From: Acinetobacter lwoffii
Lineage (GTDB): Bacteria; Pseudomonadota; Gammaproteobacteria; Pseudomonadales; Moraxellaceae
Reading direction: 5' to 3'
DNA length: 64,000 nt
Assembly: GCF_024129435.1 (NCBI RefSeq)
Contig: NZ_JAMXXN010000003.1
Span: 145,400-209,399, forward strand
Part shown: piece by piece, positions 19,600 through 27,900 of the stretch
How the letters are laid out: every line of letters begins with the position of its first letter
How positions within the stretch are numbered: position 1 is the first letter of the stretch
Position numbers and translations under genes: made by a program
The notes under the pieces: generated by a model
Seen by the model: the letters and a program-made list of their open reading frames with translations, nothing else
What the model was told of the DNA's origin: nothing
Database searches by the model: none

Positions 19600-21090
19600 A
19601 TGGAAAAGCAGGTAGATATTTTAATTGTGGGTGCAGGGATCTCGGGGATTGGTCTAGCAGCACATCTTTCTAAACATTGTCCGCAACGCTCTTTTGAGAT
19701 TATTGAACGCCGCGAAAGTATTGGTGGAACTTGGGATCTGTTTAAATATCCGGGAATCCGTTCTGATTCGGATATGTCGACTTTTGGTTTTAATTTCAAA
19801 CCCTGGAAGAAAGAAAGCGTGCTTGCCGATGGCGCATCCATCAAAAATTATCTGGCTGAAGTGGTAGAAGAGTTTAAACTTCAGCCAAAAATCCATTTCC
19901 AGCATCGGGTTCTGAGTGCTAATTATGATTCTGCCACCTGCAAATGGTCAGTAGAGATTGTGGACGCACAGGGTAAGACGCAGATCTCGATCGCCAACTT
20001 TATACTGGGTTGTACCGGTTATTATAATTATGATCAGGGTTTTCAGCCGGAGTTTCCAAATCAAACTGCATTCAAAGGTGAGTTTATTCATCCGCAACAT
20101 TGGCCGGAAAATTTAAACTATAAAGGCAAAAAGGTGGTCATTATTGGTAGTGGTGCGACCGCGATTACCTTGGTTCCTGCGATGGTCAAAGGTGGAGCAG
20201 GTCATGTGACCATGTTGCAGCGTTCACCGACTTATATTGCCTCTGTGCCTTCGGTCGATTTTATTTATTCAAAAATGCGTAAATATCTGCCTGAGGAGGT
20301 CGCCTACAAGCTGACACGTGCGCGTAATATCGGCATGCAGCGCGGGATTTATGCTTTGGCACAGAAACAGCCAAAATTATTAAAATCACTTTTGCTTAAA
20401 TCGGTGCAATTCCAGCTGAAAGGTAAAGTGGACATGAAGCACTTTACCCCGAATTATGAACCTTGGGATCAGCGTCTCTGTGTGGTGCCGGATGGGGATC
20501 TGTTTGAAATTTTACGTGAAGGGCAGGCATCGGTTGCAACGGATCAGATAGAAACCTTGACCGAAACTGGAATTCAGCTGAAATCAGGTCAACATCTGGA
20601 TGCTGATATTATTGTTTCTGCAACGGGTCTGAATATTCAAATCTTCGGCGGGATTCAGGCGACGATGGATGGTCAGCCTATCGATACCTCACAGCATATG
20701 CTGTATAGAGGCATCATGGTCAGTGATATACCGAATATGGCGCTGATTATTGGCTATATCAATGCCTCCTGGACGCTTAAAGTCGACATTGCAGCTGAGT
20801 ATATTTGCCGTCTGCTGAACTATATGGATCAGCAAGGTTATGCGCAGGTGATTGCTCAGGGAGATCAGAGTGAATTGCTTCAGGATACCGTCATGGGTAG
20901 TCTTAGTTCGGGTTATATTGCCCGAGCTGCAGACGTGATGCCAAAGCAGGGTAAACATGCTCCATGGAAAGTCAGCAATAATTATCTGGCAGACCGCAAG
21001 GAACTCAAGCAGGCTTCGTTTGAAGATGGGGTGCTGAAATTTAGAAAAAACAGCAATGCTTTAAAGCATAAACCGCGTTTGGTCTCTTAA
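19600..21090 (+). CDS. EtaA-type Baeyer-Villiger flavin monooxygenase
   Basis: This 496-residue flavoprotein would use FAD, NADPH and oxygen to turn ketones into esters or to oxidise sulfur. The FAD dinucleotide motif is VGAGISG (10-16) and the NADP motif is IGSGAT (182-187). Between them lies the Baeyer-Villiger fingerprint FxGxxxHxxxWP as FKGEFIHPQHWP (158-169). Blocks such as GGTWDLFKYPGIRSDSDM and ATGLNIQIFGG match the mycobacterial EtaA (ethionamide-activating) group as I recall it. It stands alone, convergent with an acyl-CoA dehydrogenase gene, with its own promoter. The natural substrate is unknown. Confidence 0.9.
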   Translation: MEKQVDILIVGAGISGIGLAAHLSKHCPQRSFEIIERRESIGGTWDLFKYPGIRSDSDMSTFGFNFKPWKKESVLADGASIKNYLAEVVEEFKLQPKIHFQHRVLSANYDSATCKWSVEIVDAQGKTQISIANFILGCTGYYNYDQGFQPEFPNQTAFKGEFIHPQHWPENLNYKGKKVVIIGSGATAITLVPAMVKGGAGHVTMLQRSPTYIASVPSVDFIYSKMRKYLPEEVAYKLTRARNIGMQRGIYALAQKQPKLLKSLLLKSVQFQLKGKVDMKHFTPNYEPWDQRLCVVPDGDLFEILREGQASVATDQIETLTETGIQLKSGQHLDADIIVSATGLNIQIFGGIQATMDGQPIDTSQHMLYRGIMVSDIPNMALIIGYINASWTLKVDIAAEYICRLLNYMDQQGYAQVIAQGDQSELLQDTVMGSLSSGYIARAADVMPKQGKHAPWKVSNNYLADRKELKQASFEDGVLKFRKNSNALKHKPRLVS

Positions 21091-21110
21091 ATTTATATTT
21101 TTGCATACAG

Positions 21111-21139
21111 AAAAAGGAGTCCTGAGAGACTCCTTTTTT
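21111..21139. terminator. Bidirectional terminator between monooxygenase and acyl-CoA dehydrogenase
   Basis: AAAAAGGAGTC / GACTCCTTTTT stem with a 6-base loop, between two convergent genes. It has A and T tails that suit both directions. Confidence 0.9.
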
Positions 21140-21150
21140 ATGCATCCATT

Positions 21151-22323
21151 TTAAATTGAACGGGCGATGAGTTCTTTCATAATTTCATTGGTACCCGCAT
21201 AAATCCGGTTGGCACGGTTGTCGATATAAGCCCGGGCAATTGGATATTCCAGCATATAACCATAACCACCATGCAGTTGCAGACATTCATCTACGACTTT
21301 GCTGTACATTTCTGAAATCTTGTATTTGGCCGCAGCAGCGGCATCTACGCCTAATTCGTGCTTGAGTTGCAGCTGCATACAGCGATCCAGATAAGCGCGG
21401 CACACATCGATCTCGGTACGTAGTTCTGCCAGTTTAAAGCGGGTATTTTGAAAATGGCTGATGCTCTTGCCAAAAGCCTGACGTTCCTTGGTATATTTTA
21501 CTGTGTGGGCAAAAGCGGCTTCAGCACCTGCCTGACAGATAATCGCTACAATCAGGCGTTCCCAAGCTAGTTCTTTCATTAGCATCATGAAACCCATGCC
21601 TTCCGGACCGAGCAGGTTTTCTTTCGGAACCCGAACATTGTCAAAGAACAGTTCACAGGTATCTTGACCTTTCATGCCAATTTTATTCAGCGGCTTGCCT
21701 TTACTAAATCCAGCTTGGTCGGCTTCGACTATAATCAATGACAGATTGGCCGAACCTTTGTCATTATTGCCCGTTTTACATACCACAATCGTCATATCGC
21801 AAAGATAGCCATTGGTAATAAAAATCTTGGAACCATTAATCACATAGTCGTCGCCATCCAATACAGCAGATGTCCGCACTGCTTGCAGGTCAGAGCCAGT
21901 TCCCGGTTCGGTCATGGCGATTGCGGTGACGACCTCTCCAGACGCCATTTTCGGCAGCCATTGCTGTTTTTGAGCTTCACTGCCAAAGTTCAGCAGATAA
22001 TTGGCGACGATATCCGAATGTAGCGAAAACCCAGTCGCTGAATCTCCGGCATAGGCCTGTTCCTCAATCAAAATCATGCTATACAACCGGTCTACGCCAG
22101 ATCCGCCATATTCCTCAGGCATGGTAGCGCAGAGCAATCCAAGCTCACCGGCTTTATTCCATAGCTCTCGATCTACATGCTGCTGGCTTTCATAACGCTC
22201 GGTATGTGGAATGACTTCTTTCTCATAAAATTTACGTACCGTCTCGCGAAAAGCCTCATGTTCGGCAGTAAAGAGTTGGCGCGGCAGCATCGGAGCGAGT
22301 GGGCGAATGGCTGCAGATTGCAT
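21151..22323 (-). CDS. Acyl-CoA dehydrogenase
   Basis: This 390-residue FAD enzyme oxidises an acyl-CoA to the 2-enoyl-CoA, passing electrons to ETF. The signatures AMTEPGTGSDLQ and QLHGGYGYMLEYPIAR are present. At the usual medium-chain catalytic position the motif is IYAGTNEI, with Ala instead of Glu. A glutamate occurs instead in ELAWERLIVA, the site used by long-chain and isovaleryl-CoA dehydrogenases. That suggests a branched-chain or long-chain substrate, but the exact acyl chain cannot be decided. It is not in an operon with other beta-oxidation genes here. Confidence 0.88.
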   Translation of the reverse strand: MQSAAIRPLAPMLPRQLFTAEHEAFRETVRKFYEKEVIPHTERYESQQHVDRELWNKAGELGLLCATMPEEYGGSGVDRLYSMILIEEQAYAGDSATGFSLHSDIVANYLLNFGSEAQKQQWLPKMASGEVVTAIAMTEPGTGSDLQAVRTSAVLDGDDYVINGSKIFITNGYLCDMTIVVCKTGNNDKGSANLSLIIVEADQAGFSKGKPLNKIGMKGQDTCELFFDNVRVPKENLLGPEGMGFMMLMKELAWERLIVAIICQAGAEAAFAHTVKYTKERQAFGKSISHFQNTRFKLAELRTEIDVCRAYLDRCMQLQLKHELGVDAAAAAKYKISEMYSKVVDECLQLHGGYGYMLEYPIARAYIDNRANRIYAGTNEIMKELIARSI

Positions 22324-22506
22324 CTTGTTATTCCTTATTTTGATCTGTTTGGTTTAACTTAGGCCATGCCAAGATCAGCAGCAATGAGCGGAATGTTCAA
22401 ATGACTTAAATCTGCTGATGCTTTTGGTCATTTCTATGAAATCCCTCGAAATTCAGCCAGCGCTTCAGGTAAACTATTCGGGTTTATAACGAGTGGGGGA
22501 AATTCG

Positions 22507-22764
22507 ATGACTGATGACATTAGCTTAGAAGAGCGCAAAGTGATTTATCGTGCGCGTCGTGGTCTAAAAGAACTGGATGTATATTTTGATCCCTACGTAA
22601 AAAACCATTACCTGAATGCCGAGCCTTTCGAAAAACAGATGTTTGCAGAGCTGGTTGAGCAGGAAGACCCGGATTTGCTGGACTGGTTTATGGAAGTGTC
22701 TGAGCCGCCGCGTCCTGAACTAAAAGATTTTATCAAGAAGCTTAAATTTTACGTTCATGGATAA
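22507..22764 (+). CDS. sdhE: FAD assembly factor SdhE
   Basis: An 85-residue SdhE/YgfY (DUF339) protein that promotes covalent FAD attachment to the succinate dehydrogenase flavoprotein. The family motif RGxxELD is present as RGLKELD (residues 18-24). It overlaps the next gene by eight bases, as sdhE and ygfX are paired in other gammaproteobacteria. Confidence 0.92.
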   Translation: MTDDISLEERKVIYRARRGLKELDVYFDPYVKNHYLNAEPFEKQMFAELVEQEDPDLLDWFMEVSEPPRPELKDFIKKLKFYVHG

Positions 22765-23143
22765 TCGTTGCTTCAAGCTGAAACGCAGTCTGTGTGCATT
22801 GGCGTTTCAGTTTTTTATTTTTGCACTGCTGATGTATCTATTGTATCAGTTATTACCGATTGCACTTTGGGCAGTGTGTGCTGTCATAGGCTTGGTGATT
22901 TATCAGCTGTTTTACCGCAAGACGCCACAGATTGAGCAGTTTGAATATCTGGATGGACGTGAATGGTCATTGACCGCCAAAGCACGACCGACCCGTCGGG
23001 TATGTATTAGTCACGTAATTGATCATCAGGCGTATATTGTGGTGTATTTCCAGCATGCCAAGGCGCGACCTTTATTGATCTGGTGTGATCAATTGCCCTT
23101 CAAACAATGGAAATCCTTAAAATTATTGACTAAATTAATTTAG
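22757..23143 (+). CDS. YgfX-like membrane protein
   Basis: A 128-residue protein with two adjacent hydrophobic segments (about 10-50) and a soluble C-terminal part ending PLLIWCDQLPFKQWKSLKLL. Its layout and its position overlapping sdhE match YgfX (CptA). YgfX has been described in E. coli as affecting cytoskeletal proteins, a role that remains debated. The sequence match is weak and rests largely on gene context. Confidence 0.65.
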   Translation: MDNRCFKLKRSLCALAFQFFIFALLMYLLYQLLPIALWAVCAVIGLVIYQLFYRKTPQIEQFEYLDGREWSLTAKARPTRRVCISHVIDHQAYIVVYFQHAKARPLLIWCDQLPFKQWKSLKLLTKLI

Positions 23144-23156
23144 TTGTAAAACAAAC

Positions 23157-23182
23157 GCATTTTAATGATTTAATTAAAATGC
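23157..23182. repeat. AT-rich perfect inverted repeat after ygfX
   Basis: GCATTTTAAT, a 6-base loop, ATTAAAATGC: ten perfect base pairs, 14 bases after the ygfX stop. There is no T run after it, so it may be an mRNA 3' stabiliser or a protein-binding site rather than a terminator. Confidence 0.55.
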
Positions 23183-23218
23183 TCATAAAACAAATATTTA
23201 GACCAAATTCCTATTTTT

Positions 23219-23272
23219 ATTGTCAGACAGAAATCAAGGTTAATCCATGACTTAGAGGAGTTGTCTGACAAT
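23219..23272 (+). promoter_or_regulatory. Long-loop inverted repeat before the 32-residue ORF
   Basis: ATTGTCAGACA (23219-23229) and TGTCTGACAAT (23262-23272) form eleven perfect base pairs around a 32-base loop. It sits 66 bases before the small membrane-protein ORF and could be its structured leader or operator. Confidence 0.5.
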
Positions 23273-23338
23273 TTATTCCCTATGTTTTATTTTTAGCCTG
23301 TACATTTAACTCACCAACAGCAACTACGGGAGACCTTA

Positions 23339-23437
23339 ATGGAATTTCCAGTATGGATGTTTCTGATCGTAGCGATTGTTTTAACGCTGGTGATCGGACG
23401 ACTCGGGACAGTGTTGAAGGATAAATTTTCATCTTAA
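23339..23437 (+). CDS. Small single-pass membrane protein, 32 residues
   Basis: The ORF reads MEFPVWMFLIVAIVLTLVIG, then RLGTVLKDKFSS: one hydrophobic helix (about residues 5-20) and a short basic tail. GGGAGA lies seven bases before the ATG. The codon order is clean, and the unit is closed by two hairpins, the second a strong terminator, so I regard it as a real gene. I do not recognise a family. Topology is probably N-out/C-in by the positive-inside rule. It could modulate a nearby membrane complex or be a type I toxin-like peptide; neither is shown. Confidence 0.65.
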   Translation: MEFPVWMFLIVAIVLTLVIGRLGTVLKDKFSS

Positions 23438-23438
23438 T

Positions 23439-23516
23439 CAAGCAGGGTTTATTATTTTTCTGCTTGTACAGTTAATAAGTAGCATGTGCTGAACCGTCGC
23501 AATGCTACTTTTTTTT
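23439..23516 (+). terminator. Tandem hairpins ending the small-ORF unit
   Basis: CAAGCAG/CTGCTTG (23439-23445 with 23460-23466), then AGTAGCAT/ATGCTACT (23478-23485 with 23502-23509) followed by eight T. The second hairpin is a classic intrinsic terminator. Confidence 0.85.
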
Positions 23517-23677
23517 GCCCAAAATTTGGTATTCTTCTAAATACAGTCAATTGCAGCGCGGCTATTTAATGGCAAAGTGTCTCGTCTAAATTAGAGTAAA
23601 TACTCTTTTATTCACAAAATGCTTCTGATATCTTTAGCAGAAAGATGGACATAATCACAATTATAGAGGACAGGAAA

Positions 23678-24718
23678 ATGTCAGACGTCCGTAAAATATG
23701 CCAAGGTATGGCGACCATTGCAATAACAACAACAGTTTTGACGGGGTGTTCTCAGGTCATTAAAACCGGTGCCAATGTTGCACTGGGTTTCACCGAAAAC
23801 CATATTGTACCGCCGATTTTAGCGATGGATGATGCTGAAATGGTGTGTAATTCAGGGAATTCTTTAACGCCGGCCATTATGGCGACCAAAGAAATGGGGG
23901 CGGATCCAACGCGGGTGGCCGTGCTGATGTATTCGGCTGCCGGTATTTGTGCTGAACAAAAAGCACTTGAAGCCGAGTTACGCTATTTACGTGCTTCAAA
24001 AACCAATCAGGTGGCAGAAGCCCAAGATGCCCGAATTGAGCAGAAGCGCTGGGCGGCGCTGGCGGCACAGCGTCAATATACCGGTTATCAACTGTTCCAG
24101 AGTCGTTATGAAAAGAAATACCAAAAAGCCCTGGGTGAAGAATGCCCACGCATGAACAGTGATATCGAGCAAACGGTTTATCTGTTGGGTATGCTCAGTG
24201 GCTTGCAGGCCATGACTAATGATATTAACTCGGGTGGTGCAGTGCATGTACCGAAAGATATTGCTGCCGTGGTCGAGCGTGGCATGGTGTGTCTGGATAA
24301 CGCGAAATTCTGGGGTGCTCCCAATGCGACCCGTGCGGTGATCTGGACCTTATTGCCAGGTGCAGGGGAAGGCAAGCCTGACCCTTACCAAACATTAAAA
24401 CAATCTACACAAATTGGCGAGCAAAAAGGTGTACGTTTATCTCATGCCTTGTACGCTGTCGCAGCTCAGGCCAGTGGTGATGATGCCAAAGTTCGGGATG
24501 CCTTGAAAACCTTTGCTCAGGCACGTACCGAGGAAAAACCGGTGAATCCGCAATTCAAGCTGATCGATAGTATGGCTGCAATTATGGTCAGTGGTATATC
24601 GGATCGCTACTGGACAGAAAATACCGGTATACGCAGTGGCGATGATGGCATGCAACGTTTCTGGGATGAATCCGACAGTTCTTCCGAGCTCGATGATCTG
24701 TTCAGTGCGGATCTGTAA
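23678..24718 (+). CDS. TRAP transporter T-component (TatT-like) lipoprotein
   Basis: A 346-residue lipoprotein. ATG 23678 follows AGAGGACAGG and gives a signal peptide with lipobox LTGC (Cys24). The remainder is helical and alanine-rich (AEAQDARIEQKRWAALAAQ), with the layout of the TPR-fold T component (TatT) found with some TRAP transporters. There it forms a trimer and is proposed to handle hydrophobic ligands. A large TRAP permease gene lies two genes downstream, which supports the call. An upstream ATG at 23645 is less likely. Confidence 0.75.
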   Translation: MSDVRKICQGMATIAITTTVLTGCSQVIKTGANVALGFTENHIVPPILAMDDAEMVCNSGNSLTPAIMATKEMGADPTRVAVLMYSAAGICAEQKALEAELRYLRASKTNQVAEAQDARIEQKRWAALAAQRQYTGYQLFQSRYEKKYQKALGEECPRMNSDIEQTVYLLGMLSGLQAMTNDINSGGAVHVPKDIAAVVERGMVCLDNAKFWGAPNATRAVIWTLLPGAGEGKPDPYQTLKQSTQIGEQKGVRLSHALYAVAAQASGDDAKVRDALKTFAQARTEEKPVNPQFKLIDSMAAIMVSGISDRYWTENTGIRSGDDGMQRFWDESDSSSELDDLFSADL

Positions 24719-24785
24719 TGCAGATACTATGCATGAAGCTTCAGGCATGAAGTCAAATTAGATGGTCAGGGAGGGCAACAGGCCG

Positions 24786-25358
24786 ATGCTAGATCAACAT
24801 TTTCGACGAAAAATTATTTTTCTAGCGGCTTTTGTCTCTCTCTCTGCATGTCTGCAAATTTTTCAGGATCATTTTATCTACTGGCAAGAGAGTCTGCTGG
24901 GTGAATTCTGGCGACTCTGGACAGCGCACTGGGTACATGTGAGCTGGATTCATTACTTTCTAAACATTCTCGCCTTTATCTGTTTACCTTTCATTTTTCC
25001 ACGCGCTACCGTCTGGCATTTCTGTGCCATTTTGCTGATCTTGCCACCGTTGATCAGTTTAAGCTTTTATTTTTTCTTACCCAATATTGAAGCCTATGCT
25101 GGCCTGTCGGGCGTGCTGCATGGTGCCTATGTCGCCGTAGCCTGTGTACATTTGCTGTATAAGCGGGAACGCGGCTTTGCGGCGCTGGTATTATTTTTGA
25201 TTTTTGTCAAACTGGTCTGGGAAAACACCATTGGCAATGTCGGAACGGCGCAGCTGATCGGCAGTCCGGTTTTGGTTGAGGCACATTTACTTGGGGTGAT
25301 TTGGGGTGTGATTCTGGCGCTGATCTATATTGTGAGTAATTATTTTCGGGATAATTAA
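24786..25358 (+). CDS. Rhombosortase-like rhomboid protease
   Basis: A 190-residue membrane protein with about six hydrophobic segments. The rhomboid serine lies in AGLSGVLHG (Ser108) and the catalytic His is His167 in VEAHLLGVIWG. The WRLWTAHWVHVSWIHYFLN segment near residue 50 is the conserved N-terminal block of rhombosortases. Rhombosortases are the rhomboid branch that cleaves GlyGly-CTERM anchors on secreted proteins. No GlyGly-CTERM substrate is seen in this window. Start at ATG 24786; an in-frame ATG at 24762 would add eight residues. It sits between the TatT-like and TRAP permease genes. Confidence 0.8.
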   Translation: MLDQHFRRKIIFLAAFVSLSACLQIFQDHFIYWQESLLGEFWRLWTAHWVHVSWIHYFLNILAFICLPFIFPRATVWHFCAILLILPPLISLSFYFFLPNIEAYAGLSGVLHGAYVAVACVHLLYKRERGFAALVLFLIFVKLVWENTIGNVGTAQLIGSPVLVEAHLLGVIWGVILALIYIVSNYFRDN

Positions 25359-25555
25359 AGTGCAGGGATAAATAATTTACTTGGCAGAAAATACAAAAAG
25401 AAAATATAAATTGTCATTTTTATTGTGCCAATTTTCATGCAAAGTCAAAACATAGAATAAAGATCCTGACCTTTGAAAAGGAATTTTCGAGGCAAAAGGG
25501 AAGATCAGCGTCCTAGACCAAGCATCAGGCCGCTAAAATAAAAATAGGAATACAC

Positions 25556-27838
25556 ATGCAAAATGATGATCAAAACAGATCAGGATTAGGTCTGTTGCGT
25601 TATATATGGACAGAGTGGATCTCGACCTTCGTCGTGTTGGTTTTACTTTTGCTCACTTTAATTATTGGCACCGGGGAAATGATTCATGGCCAGTTGCTGC
25701 GTATGGGCGAGCGTATTTACGGCGATCCAGCAACCGGAATGCAATATTCATTTTTAAGGGCTGAACCGACGCGTCCACAATGTGAACGCAATATCAATGT
25801 CGATCAGCGTGTTCAGCAGCAGATGAAAGCCGATGCAGCCGATGAATACGCCGATTTCTTCGGAGTGCGTTCGGAAGCGGATGTCCGTACTGCGGTATTA
25901 CAGGCACAACAGGTTTGTGAAGAATCCTACCTGTTCTATGATAAAGCCATTCAACATGTACAAGCTCATCCAAGTATTCGGGCTTATCGGACCTTTGAAA
26001 CCTCTTTCTTTGGAATCTTCAAGTTTGGTACGGAAAACCGGGCTTTGCTTCTGGTGATTATGGTGGTTTTTGCTGCGATCAGTGCCACCCTAAAAACCCA
26101 TCATATTGGCTTACGTAGTCCGAGCACGCGTATCGACTTTAAAGTTTATTCGGTCGCCATGCTGGTCGCTAATGCTTTCCTGGCATTTTCATCCTATAGC
26201 CAATATCAGTCCGTATTGAACTCGGGCGTGCCGATGGGGGAAATGAAGTACATCTACTGGCTGTGGATGATTCTGTTCAGCACACTCACCTTGATTAGCC
26301 TGTATCAGGTGATCAAACAGCCAAAACCAACGCGTGAGGGCGGCAGTTTTGGTCTGGCCTTTTTGAGTGTACCGCTATATGCCTATATGGCCATTACCAC
26401 CGGAATAAATTTCACCTTCTTTATGGACTATCCAATGGGACAGGGGATTTACCTCGGTCAATTGGTGGAGTTTTCTAGTATCTTCCTGAATCTGGCCTTG
26501 TTTATCTGGGCCGGTATGTTGCTGAAACAGACCCGTGTCGTGGACATGTTCCTGAATATTCTGCGTCCATGGAATCTGGCCCCTGAAACCCTGACCTGGT
26601 TAATCTTGCTGGCAGCTGCATTACCGACCGCCTATACCGGGGCTTCAGGAATTTTCGTAATTGCCGCAGGTGCGATTATTTACAAGGAAGTCTGGAATGC
26701 GGGTGGACGCCGTCAGTTTGCACTGGCCGCCACTGCAATGTCCGGTTCACTGGGCGTAGTCTTACGTCCTTGCTTGCTGATTGTCGTGGTGGCATCACTG
26801 AATAAAGAAGTCACCACCGACTTGCTCTATCACTACGGGATTTATGTCTTCCTGCTTAGTTCGACTTTATTCCTGGTAATTTCCCTGTTCTTTGCAGAAA
26901 ACAAATTCCGCATTGCCGCACCAACTATAGCTGCTCCTCAATCCGGTCGTGCCTTTATTGCGATTATTCCATATATCGTGATTTTCATTCTGATCTGGTT
27001 ATTCTATAAATATGCCTTGTCGACTGACCTGAATGAATTTACCGCACCGGTGATGATGCCAGTCATTCTGCTGATGATTGTCTTGTTCGACAAGTTGCGT
27101 CATGAACCTGCGCCGTTGCCGGCAGTGGGGCATTGGGATGAAACTTTGACCGCAACTTTAAACTCAAGATCGACACCTGAACTGGCGACAGCCGGTGCCG
27201 TGACCAATGCAGAATATCGTGAAGCTGAACATAGCGAACAACCAGGCAAAGAACTGGTGGTTGATCATGCTGTGCAGCGTTCAAAAGCGACTGAAATTTT
27301 ACGTAAGGTCGGTTTCTGGAAGTCCATGCATATTTCGACCAGTGAGACCGTGGGGCATATTGGTGCCTTGGTCATCCTGATGGCACTGTCGGTGAGTGTG
27401 GGTGGCTTGCTGGAACGTATAGAAATTATGGAAGCCTTCCCGACCGATATCAGCAGTACCATTCTGGTGATTTCCCTGATTGTCGGCTTGATGATTTTTG
27501 TCGGGATGATCATGGATCCATTTGGCGCGGTCATTCTGATTTCCGCGACCGTTGCTCCAGTGGCCTATCAATATGGCATTCATCCGGTACATTTCTGGAT
27601 GATTACCCTGATTGGTTTTGAGCTGGGTTATGTGACGCCACCGGTTGCGCTGAATCATCTGCTGGCCAGACAGTCGATTGGCGATGCTGAGGTGGCTGAA
27701 GCTGATGCGGAAGTTCGCCATCTGTCTTTCTACTACCGTTATGAACGCTGGATTTTGCCGATGATAGTATTGCTGCCTGCGATGCTGATCATTGCCTATG
27801 TGCCTTATATGTTTAAGCTGTTCGGCTGGTATCAATAA
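25556..27838 (+). CDS. TRAP transporter large permease (DctQM-like), 760 residues
   Basis: A 760-residue protein with many membrane segments, longer than a typical DctM (about 430). The DctM-type blocks are AALPTAYTGASGIFVIAAGAI, SGSLGVVLRPC, GMIMDPFGAVILISATVAP and GFELGYVTPPVALNHLL. The first half has its own membrane helices, so it may contain a fused small-subunit (DctQ) part. Between the first two helices is an extracytoplasmic segment (about 45-155) with Cys76 and Cys121. A hydrophilic loop of about 70 residues splits the C-terminal domain near 520-590. No DctP-type binding-protein gene is present; the nearby TatT-like lipoprotein may serve this permease. Substrate unknown. Confidence 0.85.
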   Translation: MQNDDQNRSGLGLLRYIWTEWISTFVVLVLLLLTLIIGTGEMIHGQLLRMGERIYGDPATGMQYSFLRAEPTRPQCERNINVDQRVQQQMKADAADEYADFFGVRSEADVRTAVLQAQQVCEESYLFYDKAIQHVQAHPSIRAYRTFETSFFGIFKFGTENRALLLVIMVVFAAISATLKTHHIGLRSPSTRIDFKVYSVAMLVANAFLAFSSYSQYQSVLNSGVPMGEMKYIYWLWMILFSTLTLISLYQVIKQPKPTREGGSFGLAFLSVPLYAYMAITTGINFTFFMDYPMGQGIYLGQLVEFSSIFLNLALFIWAGMLLKQTRVVDMFLNILRPWNLAPETLTWLILLAAALPTAYTGASGIFVIAAGAIIYKEVWNAGGRRQFALAATAMSGSLGVVLRPCLLIVVVASLNKEVTTDLLYHYGIYVFLLSSTLFLVISLFFAENKFRIAAPTIAAPQSGRAFIAIIPYIVIFILIWLFYKYALSTDLNEFTAPVMMPVILLMIVLFDKLRHEPAPLPAVGHWDETLTATLNSRSTPELATAGAVTNAEYREAEHSEQPGKELVVDHAVQRSKATEILRKVGFWKSMHISTSETVGHIGALVILMALSVSVGGLLERIEIMEAFPTDISSTILVISLIVGLMIFVGMIMDPFGAVILISATVAPVAYQYGIHPVHFWMITLIGFELGYVTPPVALNHLLARQSIGDAEVAEADAEVRHLSFYYRYERWILPMIVLLPAMLIIAYVPYMFKLFGWYQ

Positions 27839-27850
27839 AAGAAAAGCAAT

Positions 27851-27877
27851 AAAAAAGCACTTTCGGGTGCTTTTTTA
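27851..27877. terminator. Terminator after the TRAP permease
   Basis: AAAAAAGCAC / GTGCTTTTTT with a 6-base loop, 12 bases after the permease stop. It can also serve the convergent DMT gene. Confidence 0.9.
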
Positions 27878-27900
27878 TTTATTTGATTTAAATTCGTTAA

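Noticed and set aside
23157..23182. A terminator for sdhE-ygfX
   Set aside because: The stem is perfect but is AT-only apart from its ends and has no T run; I list it as a repeat instead.
27299..27835. Long open frame antisense to the TRAP permease
   Set aside because: It follows the codon pattern of the permease and is rich in His/Arg/Asn, with no RBS or protein similarity; a shadow.
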